From Flammeovirga yaeyamensis (GTDB lineage Bacteria > Bacteroidota > Bacteroidia > Cytophagales > Flammeovirgaceae), in contig NZ_CP076133.1 of the NCBI RefSeq assembly GCF_018736045.1, forward strand, positions 1,116,001 to 1,180,000: a stretch of 64,000 nt of DNA. The letters are read 5' to 3'. Every line of letters starts with the position of its first letter. Positions within the stretch are counted from its first letter, which is position 1. The translations under genes and the position numbers were made by a program. The notes under the pieces were generated by a model that was not told the origin of the DNA, searched no databases, and was given only the letters and a program-made list of their open reading frames with translations. Of the stretch, positions 8,002 to 16,372 are shown in pieces.

Positions 8002-9039
8002 CTAAGCAAAACGTGGCTTTCTTTCCTTACAGCAAGGGCAATACCCTAGTTTTTCTGTAGATATTTTAACCCAATCCCATTCCTTAATTTTAGATTGACC
8101 AATGGATATTCTAATTTGAGCTACTTTCTTCTTCTTAATAGCTCCATTGTAAAACCCAAAATGACGTATTCTTCTAAAACCTTTTGGTAGAAGATGCCTG
8201 ACATATCTCTGTAAAACTCTACATGCCGTATTTCTTTTTTCTTACATATCTATAATCCATAAGTGACTTTACCTTGTCCATAATCGTGGTTTGAGATAGC
8301 TGTTTTATGTGTATATCTACCCAGATATTGTATGATTTGTTTTGCTCCTCCAAAAGGTCTTTTAGCATACACCACCTTTCTTTTTCAAAACAGTTTCTAG
8401 CTATCATCCTTCAAGAATAGTTCTCAGAAGCTCATTTTTTCTTATCCCATGAATGAGTTTCGCCCGGAACATTTTGGCTAAACCTTTAGCAGGGAATAAG
8501 TATTTACCTGTTTTGTCAGAGCATTTCCAATGTTTACCGTTGCATAGGGCACCACCAGGAATAATGCAATGCAAGTGAGGATGTAGAGTGAGATTTTGTC
8601 CCCACGTATGAAGCACAGCTATCATTCCCATTTCCCCTTGTAGAGACACTCTTCCAAAAGTTTTAATGGTTTCCCAAGCGGCTAAGAAAAGTAAATCATA
8701 CATCTCCTTAGGATATTTTAGAAACAAGAAGTTAAGATGATGCGGAACTGTAAAAACAGTATGAAAATAGGGAACATCAAGGACTTCCTCTTCTCTTTTT
8801 AAAATCCATTTTTCTCTGTATGTAGCCTGACATTTAGGGCAGTTTCTATTTCTACAACTGTTATAAGACACACGAACCTCTTTACATTTTTCGCAATGAT
8901 CGATATGTCGTCCAAGCTTTGCTGTTCTGCATAAAGTCATTGCGTGTAAATCATACTTTTGCCTTGCTAAGAATTGAGTGGATTCCCTCCAAAATTGCTG
9001 TTGATTTAGAATCTGTGCGATCTCAATTTTTGGTTGCAT
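8002..9039 (-). pseudogene. IS91-family (Y2, HUH) transposase, frameshifted
   Basis: Read on the minus strand from ATG at 9039, the first 211 residues carry an N-terminal zinc-binding domain (CEKC...CRNRNCPKC) and the HUH motif HPHLHCIIPGG. The frame then breaks at about 8404. In another frame follow VVYAKRPFGGAKQIIQYLGR and RYTHKTAISNH, the tyrosine-bearing region. A third frame gives LPKGFRRIRHFGF and a C-terminal CPCC, ending TAG at 8002-8004. These are hallmark IS91-family motifs. At least two frameshifts make it inactive as written. It overlaps the recombinase remnant upstream by 17 bases, which suggests a translationally coupled pair. Confidence 0.8.
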
Positions 9040-9780
9040 AGATCTTATCGAATGGAGAAAATGAATTGGATTTTTTTACTGTAGCGAGGTTAAGGTAAAG
9101 CATTGTTGTTTGTAAAGCCTCGTGTCCTAAAAGCTCTTTTAAAGTGAAAGGGTCCATTCCCATCTCAATGCAGTGAGTGGCATAGGTATGTCTCAAAGTA
9201 TGTATTGTAACTCTCTTCTTGATGTTCGTTTTCTTTAATGTTTCTCGGAATAATGACCCGATGGAATTTGTCGCCATGTGTTTACTGGTATCGTATCCTT
9301 CAAATAGCCATAATTTCGGTCTTACATGTTTTAGATACTTTTCCAATCCAACTTTCATAGTTTTAGAGAGCGGAACAATTCTATTTTTACTGTATTTAGT
9401 GTCACGTATGTAAATTGTCATACGATCAAAATCAATATCAGATACTTTAAGTCGGGCGTTCCTGCAGAATAGGTTAAAGCAAATAACACACGGTGTTTTA
9501 GGTGTTTGGGTGTTTTTTAAAAATGATTTTGCATTCTTCCACAGACAAAATATCTGGGATGGTAGCATTTTTTTCAATGAAGGTAAGCTCGATCGTCTCT
9601 ATCACTTAATCTGAAGACATACCTCAAGGCATAGACATAATGCTTGAAGATGGTAGAATCAGATAATCATTTAATTTGATCATCGGAAAGTTCAAGTGGG
9701 ATCTTTTTAAAGTACAATGAGATACTAGCGATAGTTTTTAAAAGTAGAAGAAGACTTTCCACTTAGCGTCATGTTTTGAT
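9023..9780 (-). pseudogene. Tyrosine recombinase partner of the IS91-like transposase, frameshifted
   Basis: The C-terminal part is intact in one frame: RLKVSDIDFDR, HTLRHTYATH, ELLGHEALQTTMLYLNLAT, including the His-Arg pair, the later His and the nucleophile-type Tyr. Upstream pieces in other frames read TIPDILSVEECK and SDSTIFKHYVYALRYVFRLS, so the gene originally extended to about 9780. It resembles the recombinase at 4241 but is clearly a different protein. Together with the transposase it defines an IS91-like element with an accessory recombinase, inserted against the direction of the cassettes. From 9781 to 9883 I see nothing supportable. Confidence 0.7.
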
Positions 9781-9883
9781 ACATCAAACATTGAAAAAAA
9801 TTTCGCTTTTTCGACTATTGTCTCTTTTTTTTCATCTTAGTAAACTATTAATTACAAAATCAATTAAGGTATAAAGGTTTTTT

Positions 9884-9954
9884 GTTCAACAGTAGCTAAC
9901 CTCCATCCATCGGGTGACACACCCGCTGGTCGTAGTTTAGCATTTACGTTGTGT
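9884..9954 (+). repeat. attC-like site 2
   Basis: Left core GTTCAAC (9884-9890), inner box AGCTAAC, central hairpin GGGTGacaCACCC, inner box GTAGTTTAGC and right core GTTGTGT (9948-9954). The middle of the site is nearly identical to site 3. Confidence 0.7.
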
Positions 9955-9962
9955 GTTATTGA

Positions 9963-10649
9963 ATGAATTACAAAATGAATCTTTCAGGAAGAGCTTCCAA
10001 ATATCTTAACACTTTAACGAGGGACTTAAAATGGTCATCTGATGAAGAGCAGACAAAAGCATATCTAGAAAGTCAGAACATCAGTTATTGTGATAGTTTT
10101 TTGAGATATCAAACGCTTTATTCAGGATATGAGTTGACAATAAAAGATGATCCCGGACAATCGTTTTCAGCTTCTTTGTTTTCACAAAAGCAAATTATTA
10201 AAAATGAAACCTTAGAACTTGAAAAAGTTGGAAATCGATTGATAGAGGTTTGTGGAGAACATAAGACAGCACAATTTACATTTTTCATTACTGAAAGAGG
10301 AGAAATATGCACTTTGGATGAAGATGATCTACCTAATATTCTACACGACTCATTCGATAAAATGCTGGAAGAATATGCACTAAGAAATGAGATTTATAAT
10401 TGGGATTCTAACCCATACTATTTTGAGGTAAAAAACTTAGAAGAATTGACCAATATGATGAATAGTGAATTTCATATAATTTCAGAGTGTTCAGATCAAT
10501 ATTCAATTTGGTGGAAAAATGAAAATTTGATCGCTGTTAAAGGAGTTTGGTTGGATAGACCTGAAGCATATTTTCATGTTTATGGAAGGGAAAGAAGTAA
10601 ATGTGATAGTTTAGTTGAAGGATTAAAAACCAAAGAAATATTAAAATAA
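9963..10649 (+). CDS. Cassette-borne hypothetical protein
   Basis: A soluble, acidic 228-residue protein without signal peptide or membrane segment, starting MNYKMNLSGRASKYLNTLTR. ATG at 9975 is an alternative start. I do not recognise a domain. The N-terminal part resembles, in composition and length, small immunity-type proteins, but no motif proves this. The gene starts 15 bases after the right core of site 2 and stops 6 bases before the left core of site 3. It therefore forms a compact cassette of about 770 bp whose ends GTTGTGTG and CACACAAC are perfectly complementary, as expected for an excised circular cassette. Confidence 0.7.
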   Translation: MNYKMNLSGRASKYLNTLTRDLKWSSDEEQTKAYLESQNISYCDSFLRYQTLYSGYELTIKDDPGQSFSASLFSQKQIIKNETLELEKVGNRLIEVCGEHKTAQFTFFITERGEICTLDEDDLPNILHDSFDKMLEEYALRNEIYNWDSNPYYFEVKNLEELTNMMNSEFHIISECSDQYSIWWKNENLIAVKGVWLDRPEAYFHVYGRERSKCDSLVEGLKTKEILK

Positions 10650-10654
10650 CGAAC

Positions 10655-10722
10655 ACACAACAACAGCTAATCTCCATCCATCGGGTGACGCACCCTCTGG
10701 TCGTAGTTTAGCCATTACGTTA
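10655..10722 (+). repeat. attC-like site 3, interrupted by a group II intron
   Basis: Left core ACACAAC (10655-10661), inner box AGCTAAT, central hairpin GGGTGacgCACCC (10683-10695), inner box GTAGTTTAGC, and right core GTTA (10719-10722). The right core is cut by the intron. With the intron removed it would continue TAAAGC from 12599. Confidence 0.75.
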
Positions 10723-11131
10723 GTGTGCCAGATGTGGTCTAGGTTCTACCTAAGTAGAAAGGTTTACGATCACCGTAATACGGAAGTGTGAACTCAAAAG
10801 TAGCTTCGAAAAGGCAGGCGTAGATGGGGAGAGTTTTGACGGTCTCGAACCCTGTTACATTGTATGAATTAACAGTAACATGAAATACAATGATCTACCG
10901 GAGTCATAGGGATGGCGTGGTTATAGATGGAAAGTTATGAACGTGGGAGATCTGTTATTTCAAAGGTTGGCCACCTTAAACAAGCTGATATAAGTATAGC
11001 GAAATTCAGCCTGGTAATAACAGAAGTCGGAGGAGCCCATAGTACTGTCTGACTCTAAGGACAACATAACCTTGGATTAGGGAAGGGGCTCTACTTTAGA
11101 AACGCTTTATGAAAGACAGAAAGACCTATAT

Positions 11132-12468
11132 ATGACACCGCTCTATTAAAGTCCATCTTCTACAAAGACAGATGAACAAGTTCGTGTCTTTCGAAAGCTA
11201 TACATTCGAGCCAAGCAAGATAAAGGTTTTAAAGCCTATAGCCTAAGTGATAAAATGAGCTTAGGCTACGTGTTAGTCGAATCTTACCGTCGTGTAAAAC
11301 AAAACTATTTCCCATGGTAGAGGTGTCGATAATATGTCATTTGATGACATAGAAAAGTATGGAGTATCGAAGTTTCTGAAAGAACTACAATACGAACTCC
11401 AAACAAAAACGTATCGTTGCCAAGCCGTTCGTCAAGTTGAAATACCTAAAGAGAAGAAGAGAAAATTTTAGGCATCCCGACCATAAAAGATAGAGTCGCT
11501 CAAATGGCAGTAAAGATGCTAATAGAACCTTTATGGGAAGCGGACTTTATTGATACCTCAATGGATTTCGCCCGAAACGAGGAGCTCAAGACGCAGTGAA
11601 ACAAATCAAACAAAACCTATACGAAGGATACCACTTTGTCTATGATGCGGATTTATCGAAATACTTTGATACAATCCCTCATGATAAGTTGTTTGTGTTG
11701 TTAAAAGAGCGAATTAGCGATAAAGGAATACTCAATTATTAAGCAATGGCTCTGTGCTCCCAAACAGTTAAAGAATGGGAAACGAATACAGTCCAAAATG
11801 GGTACCCCCCAAGGAGGAGTGATTAGTTTGCTTTCTAATATTTATTTACATGCTTTTGACCGTATTGTTAATAATCCACGAGGTAAGTTTGCCAAAGCCA
11901 ACATCCGAATAGTACGCTACGCAGATGATTTTGTATTGATGGGTGACTACTATTACAGTAGAGAAATCCTTGAATATATTTACAATAATGCGTAGGATGG
12001 GTCTAACGATCAACAAGAATAAGACCTCAATTCTTCATGTACACAAGAAGAGTCTATTCTTTCTGGGTTTTGAATTTCGTTATGTTCGTTCCAAGTTTTT
12101 TCATGGAATACCAAGAAATACACGAACATTCGTCCTAGTATTAAATCAAGAAGTAAACTATTTGCCAATATTCGTGAGCTATTATGTATACGACGTCATT
12201 GGAAAATTGAACCCTTGATTTACAAACTGAACTCAGTAAATATGGCTGGTTGAACTACTTTTCTATCAGCAAAGTCACCCATATTTGGGAGACGGCTAAG
12301 ATTATTATCAAACAACTTGACTATAAACTTTTCAAGTGGCTCAAAAGTAAAGGGCGGAAAGCGCATAAGATGCTTCGCCAGCGTCCCTATCGTATCTTTG
12401 TCAAAAGCAAAGGTCTGATAGACTTAGAAAAGTATGCTCGCTTGAAAACACTTGCGAAAGCTCAATGA
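11132..12468 (+). pseudogene. Group II intron reverse transcriptase/maturase, frameshifted
   Basis: Pieces in shifting frames give a full LtrA-type protein in order: QVRVFRKLYIRAKQDKG, MSFDDIEKYGVSKFLKEL, GIPTIKDRVAQMAVKMLIEP, FVYDADLSKYFDTIPHDKL, MGTPQGGVIS, RIVRYADDFVLMG with the YADD catalytic motif, MGLTINKNKTS, FFLGFEFRYVRSKF and the C-terminal maturase region ending LKTLAKAQ. Frame changes occur near 11320, 11470, 11565, 11740, 11950 and 12200. The density of single-base errors suggests either decay or consensus errors. Confidence 0.8.
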
Positions 12469-12482
12469 AGAATTCTATCGGT

Positions 12483-12598
12483 AAGCCGTATGAGGGAAAA
12501 CTTCACGTACGGTTTGATGAAGGGGGTTCTGATAGTTTTCTCAAAATGATTACATTTATAATTATTTAAACAGAGAGAGCTATCAGGCTCTACTCTAC
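12483..12598 (+). ncRNA. Group II intron domains V and VI
   Basis: Domain V is the 33-nt hairpin at 12483-12515, with the AGC catalytic triad, strand AGCCGTATGAGG, a GGAAAAC-type loop and CACGTACGG. Domain VI pairs CTGATAG (12529-12535) with CTATCAG (12580-12586) and ends at the 3' splice site after CTAC. Confidence 0.75.
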
Positions 12599-12632
12599 TA
12601 AAGCATTATCAAACTATCTACATAAAAAACTA

Positions 12633-13160
12633 ATGAGATATTTCTTTTTATTCACTTTATTTAATTGTTTAATATACAGTATAGGGTATTCTCAAAGTCA
12701 TACAGATTCAATAGTATATGATATTGATAGCTTAGTATATAAAGTATATGATTCAAGTTCTGATAGTGTTTATTATTTTGATCAAAACGGATTCAAAAGA
12801 GAAATTGTTAATATTGAAAATATCCCTACAGAAGAACTTAGAGTAATGTCAAAAATGTCAAAATTGGTTGGTAGAAATATAAAAGTCCCTAGTAGGTATG
12901 TACGTAATACCCCAATTGAAGATTTTGACAGTAGATTTACTTTTGAAATGTCATTTTTAATTGAAAAGAATGGAGAAGTTTCTAACTTAAGATTAATTGG
13001 AATAATACCTAGTGGATATGCTCCTAATGAATTTTTCCCAAGAAAATTTGAGTTACCTAAATTTCAACCAATAATAAATAGTTTTGGTGATACGGTATTA
13101 GTAGAAGGAACAACTGAAATTGTTGTTGAATGTATGTGTTCTCCTCCAATTAGAAAATAA
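12633..13160 (+). CDS. Secreted protein with TonB C-terminal-like domain
   Basis: A signal peptide (MRYFFLFTLFNCLIYSIGYSQ) suggests a periplasmic location. The last 70 residues (FEMSFLIEKNGEVSNLRLIG, then LPKFQPI, then VEGTTEIVVE) have the pattern of the TonB/energy-transducer C-terminal domain. The N-terminal transmembrane anchor and proline-rich linker of true TonB proteins are missing, so a stand-alone periplasmic role is more likely than energy transduction. The gene follows the intron and abuts attC-like site 4, so it is a cassette gene. Confidence 0.7.
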   Translation: MRYFFLFTLFNCLIYSIGYSQSHTDSIVYDIDSLVYKVYDSSSDSVYYFDQNGFKREIVNIENIPTEELRVMSKMSKLVGRNIKVPSRYVRNTPIEDFDSRFTFEMSFLIEKNGEVSNLRLIGIIPSGYAPNEFFPRKFELPKFQPIINSFGDTVLVEGTTEIVVECMCSPPIRK

Positions 13161-13220
13161 TCAACTAAACTCCAATCACGGTTGACGCAACCGCTCTTGA
13201 GTTTAGCCATTTCGTAGAGC
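13156..13220 (+). repeat. attC-like site 4
   Basis: Inner box ACTAAACTC (13164-13172), central hairpin CGGTTGacgCAACCG, and inner box GAGTTTAG (13199-13206). The right core reads CGTAGAGC and lacks the usual GTT; the left core AAC is also missing next to ATAA, consistent with small deletions. Confidence 0.65.
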
Positions 13221-13237
13221 ATAAAAATAAATTTATC

Positions 13238-13882
13238 ATGAAACCTAGAATTATATTATTCATACTGCTTGGGTTATTCCACATGAATAAGGCAAAAGGA
13301 CAAGTGAAGAATTCTGACTTTTATGTTAAAGCATATAATTATCTAAATGATTCTATTATAAAAACAGATGATATAAAAAATTTAGTTATTGGATGCGAAG
13401 GGCTTGTTTATAAGTTGAAAGCCAATGGTAAGTCAAAAAAAGTGAAATTGAAATTCAATAATAATCTTCAAGTAGCTGAAAAGTACAATAATCATAAGAA
13501 AGGCTTTCCTTTAGAAGATTATGTAAGGAAAAAGTATAACTTGTCAGATGAATGTATTAAAGCACTCAGACTTGGAACAAGGACTTGTTCTGAGGTAAAC
13601 AATATAAAAGATTCACTCTTTATTTTTTGGGAAGATTATTCAATGAAATCAGAAAAAGAAATTAGATCTTTATTATCTGAGTTGCCATCAGATAGAAAGG
13701 ATGGGTATCAGGTTTTCTTTTCTGATATTTTTAAAAATACATTGTCTGCTGAGCTAAAAAGTTTTTGTACCCCTTATGATTCAAGTACTTGGCAAGGAAG
13801 TTCTACTTTCTTCTTTTTTGTATTTGACGAGAAAGGTATAATAAAAGAAGTTTACTCAGGCAAAACAATACATTATAACTAA
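13238..13882 (+). CDS. Cassette-borne secreted hypothetical protein
   Basis: A 214-residue protein with a signal peptide (MKPRIILFILLGLFHMNKAKGQ), probably periplasmic. The mature part is lysine-rich and contains two cysteines near the middle (SDECIKAL, TRTCSEV) and one near the end (SFCTPYD). No known domain recognised. It lies between attC-like sites 4 and 5 with 6 bases to the left core of site 5. Confidence 0.7.
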   Translation: MKPRIILFILLGLFHMNKAKGQVKNSDFYVKAYNYLNDSIIKTDDIKNLVIGCEGLVYKLKANGKSKKVKLKFNNNLQVAEKYNNHKKGFPLEDYVRKKYNLSDECIKALRLGTRTCSEVNNIKDSLFIFWEDYSMKSEKEIRSLLSELPSDRKDGYQVFFSDIFKNTLSAELKSFCTPYDSSTWQGSSTFFFFVFDEKGIIKEVYSGKTIHYN

Positions 13883-13888
13883 TACGAT

Positions 13889-13956
13889 CTACAACATCAA
13901 CTAAACTCAAATTACGGTTAACACAACCGCTCACGAGTTTAGTAATCACGTTGACG
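13889..13956 (+). repeat. attC-like site 5
   Basis: The clearest site: left core CTACAAC (13889-13895), inner box ACTAAACTC (13900-13908), central stem CGGTT / AACCG (13915-13929), perfectly complementary inner box GAGTTTAGT (13935-13943), spacer AATCAC, right core GTTGACG (13950-13956). Confidence 0.8.
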
Positions 13957-13987
13957 TGCATTGCAAAACCGAGAACTAACATGATAG

Positions 13988-14728
13988 ATGGATAAGAAAG
14001 CGAAAACAATATTATTTAAAACTTACTGGACATCGAATGGATGGAAAAGTGTACCTGAGACTAGTTCTGAAGATTTTGAATATGCAAAATCAAAGGGACT
14101 TATGTTTGACAAAGTATCTTATTCAATTCCTGAGGTAAAAGATTTTTTGGTTGACCTGATTGCAGAAATTCCGATTGAAAAAATCATTAAAGGATTTCTA
14201 TCTAGTTTGACTAATAAACGTTTGGATTGGAGGTCTGCAATTGCAAGTTATTTTAATGCAAGTTTGGTGCTTGGAGACAAAAGGGATTTTTATATTGCAA
14301 ATGATTCAATATATCAAGACTCTGATTTGAATGTTTTAAATTTTGAGCGTATTAAATGGAGTGGAGTAAGACATCATGACTTGCTCTATAATTACCTCGA
14401 CTTGAATTTGTTTAAGAATGAGGATATTTCTAACCCAACGCAGACCGATCTTGATATCTTTAAAAACATCTTGACTTGCATAGACACTTCCATTGAAGGG
14501 GATTATCCAAGTAAACTGAGAGATAGGTTGAAAGAAGTGATGAAAGGAAGTAAAAACGAGAGGCATACATTAATGGAAATTCTCGGATGTTGCGAGATTC
14601 TTTTACCACAAAGTTATGACAGACCGACAACAGGACGACATGATTGGGCATTTGTAGAATATTGGAGAGGTGAAGACAAATTCAATCATGAGATAATAGA
14701 TAAGTATTTTAAGGACTATATTAAATAA
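13988..14728 (+). CDS. Cassette-borne cytoplasmic hypothetical protein
   Basis: A 246-residue protein without signal peptide or membrane helix. It begins MDKKAKTILFKTYWTSNGWK and contains RLDWRSAIASYFNA, a cysteine pair (LGCCEIL) and a conserved-looking C-terminus (RPTTGRHDWAFVEYWRGED). The pattern suggests a conserved protein family, but I cannot name it. It lies between attC-like sites 5 and 6 and ends 10 bases before the latter. Confidence 0.65.
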   Translation: MDKKAKTILFKTYWTSNGWKSVPETSSEDFEYAKSKGLMFDKVSYSIPEVKDFLVDLIAEIPIEKIIKGFLSSLTNKRLDWRSAIASYFNASLVLGDKRDFYIANDSIYQDSDLNVLNFERIKWSGVRHHDLLYNYLDLNLFKNEDISNPTQTDLDIFKNILTCIDTSIEGDYPSKLRDRLKEVMKGSKNERHTLMEILGCCEILLPQSYDRPTTGRHDWAFVEYWRGEDKFNHEIIDKYFKDYIK

Positions 14729-14737
14729 ACAACGACA

Positions 14738-14868
14738 TACCAACAATAAATATAAGTAATGCGGGGTGATGCTAAATTTGAAAGATTAAATCAATTAATA
14801 AAACTTATATCGGTTTGATAAAATTGGAGCTTTGAAATCCCGCACTCGACATTTTCAGACCGTTGTAG
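14738..14868 (+). repeat. attC-like site 6, long variant
   Basis: Left core ATACCAAC (ends 14744) and right core GTTGTAG (14862-14868) enclose about 117 bases. Inside, ATGCGGG near 14759-14765 and CCCGCAC near 14839-14845 can pair, with a long variable middle. The inner boxes differ from the other sites, so this is a different attC type. Confidence 0.5.
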
Positions 14869-14950
14869 GACATTCGAAAAACCGCAAGAATCGGGTTTCA
14901 TTACGTTTTGAGAATTGAGAATTTTGTCAAAACATTTAAAAGGAATTAAT

Positions 14951-16372
14951 ATGCAATTTGATTTTGACAATAAACAGAGAAAAGAAATACTCGAAACAGT
15001 ATCTGAAAAGTTAGAGAACTATTATAGCTCAACAAAAGATTTTAAAACCAATCCTGATTTGAACATAAAAGAAATCAGAGAATCTATACTTACTAAAGAA
15101 TTAGCTAATGGCATTGGCCCAGATAAAGCAATTGAGCATGTGATAAAAGGACTTGAGACTTTTTCAGTTCATACACCGCATCCTAAGTATTTTGGACTGT
15201 TCAATCCACGTTCTAATTATGCAGGAATTATCGCTGACTTAATCACAGCTACTTATAACCCTCAATTAGCTGCTTGGAGCCATGCCCCTTTTGCCGTTGA
15301 AGTAGAGGAGTTATTAATTAGGGAATTTGCAAATAAATTTGGATACGATGGAAATGTAGATGGTGTTTTTACTACAGGAGGAGCTGAAGCCAATCTTACA
15401 GCTATGCTCTGTGCTTTGAACCATAAATACCCAAACTTTGCTAAAGATGGAGCATTTGGTTTGGACAAAAAGCCTGTTGTATTTTGTTCAGCAGAGGCTC
15501 ACCACTCAATTCAAAAAGCAGCAAGAGTTGTTGGAATTGGGTACAGTCTTGTAGAATCAATACCAGTTACAGATGAATTAAAGCTGGACACAGAGATTTT
15601 ACAGCAAAAACTAAATGAACTTGACTCATCAATTTATTCGCCATTAATGATAATTGGAACTGCTGGAACTACTGGTACAGGTACAATTGACGAACTGAAT
15701 CAACTAAGTTCCATTTGCAAAAAGAACAACATTTGGTTTCATGTTGATGCAGCTTATGGTGGTGGAGCAATTTTAAGTCAGGATTTGAAACACCAGTTAA
15801 CAGGCATTGAAAAGTCTGATTCTATTACTTTTGATGCTCATAAATGGATGTCGGTACCAATGGGAACAAGTATATTTTTGACATCGAGAAATGATATTCT
15901 CGGAAAAACGTTCAGAATTACAACGGAATATATGCCAAAGGAAGCTGATAAACTCACGATTACTGAACCCTTTACACATTCTATTCAATGGTCAAGAAGA
16001 TTTATTGGTTTAAAAGTATATCTTTCACTACTATTCTATGGTTGGCAAGGATATGAACAAACTATAAACCATCAGGCAAAGATGGGGCAATATTTAAAAA
16101 ATCAGCTGATAGAAAATGGTTGGAAAATCAAAAATAATACAGATTTGCCAGTTGTATGCTTTGCAAAATCTGAATTTGAAACAGATCCAAATTTCCCGAA
16201 AGAAATATTAGATAAGGTTTTAGCAAAAGGTAAATCATGGTTATCTGTTTATCCTATAAATGGAATACCTACTTTTAGAGCTTGTATTACAAACTATAAC
16301 ACTACTGAAAAGGAAATCGATGAATTGGTTGATGAACTAAATGATGAAGTAACAGCCTATGTTGGACAATAA
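14951..16372 (+). CDS. PLP-dependent group II amino-acid decarboxylase
   Basis: The protein resembles the glutamate / 2,4-diaminobutyrate / aspartate decarboxylase family (aromatic-L-amino-acid decarboxylase fold). Visible motifs are HTPHPKYFGLFNPRS near the N-terminus, FTTGGAEANLTAMLCAL, HVDAAYGGG with the PLP-contacting Asp, and FDAHKWMSVP with the Schiff-base Lys298. The length of 473 residues is normal. ATG at 14951, preceded by AAAGGA, is preferred over a TTG at 14915 in the same frame. The substrate cannot be fixed from sequence. It overlaps the following repair gene by 14 bases, so the two are translationally coupled within one cassette. Confidence 0.85.
   Translation: MQFDFDNKQRKEILETVSEKLENYYSSTKDFKTNPDLNIKEIRESILTKELANGIGPDKAIEHVIKGLETFSVHTPHPKYFGLFNPRSNYAGIIADLITATYNPQLAAWSHAPFAVEVEELLIREFANKFGYDGNVDGVFTTGGAEANLTAMLCALNHKYPNFAKDGAFGLDKKPVVFCSAEAHHSIQKAARVVGIGYSLVESIPVTDELKLDTEILQQKLNELDSSIYSPLMIIGTAGTTGTGTIDELNQLSSICKKNNIWFHVDAAYGGGAILSQDLKHQLTGIEKSDSITFDAHKWMSVPMGTSIFLTSRNDILGKTFRITTEYMPKEADKLTITEPFTHSIQWSRRFIGLKVYLSLLFYGWQGYEQTINHQAKMGQYLKNQLIENGWKIKNNTDLPVVCFAKSEFETDPNFPKEILDKVLAKGKSWLSVYPINGIPTFRACITNYNTTEKEIDELVDELNDEVTAYVGQ

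Larger units (their letters stand above)
10723..12598 (+). mobile_element. Group II intron inserted in an attC-like right core
   Basis: The element starts with the canonical GTGTG 5' end and closes with a catalytic domain V, a domain VI helix and the 3' end CTCTACTCTAC. It encodes a reverse transcriptase/maturase. Its length of 1876 bp is normal for bacterial group II introns. It lies between GTTA (10719-10722) and TAAAGC (12599-12604), i.e. inside the right core of attC-like site 3, in the same orientation as the cassettes. Bacterial class C-attC introns are known to target integron attC sites; class membership here is not established. The maturase is frameshifted, so movement would need help in trans. 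Confidence 0.8.

Noticed and set aside
14915-14950. Upstream TTG start for the decarboxylase
   Set aside because: The extra 12 residues are not family-like, and ATG at 14951 has a better ribosome-binding context.
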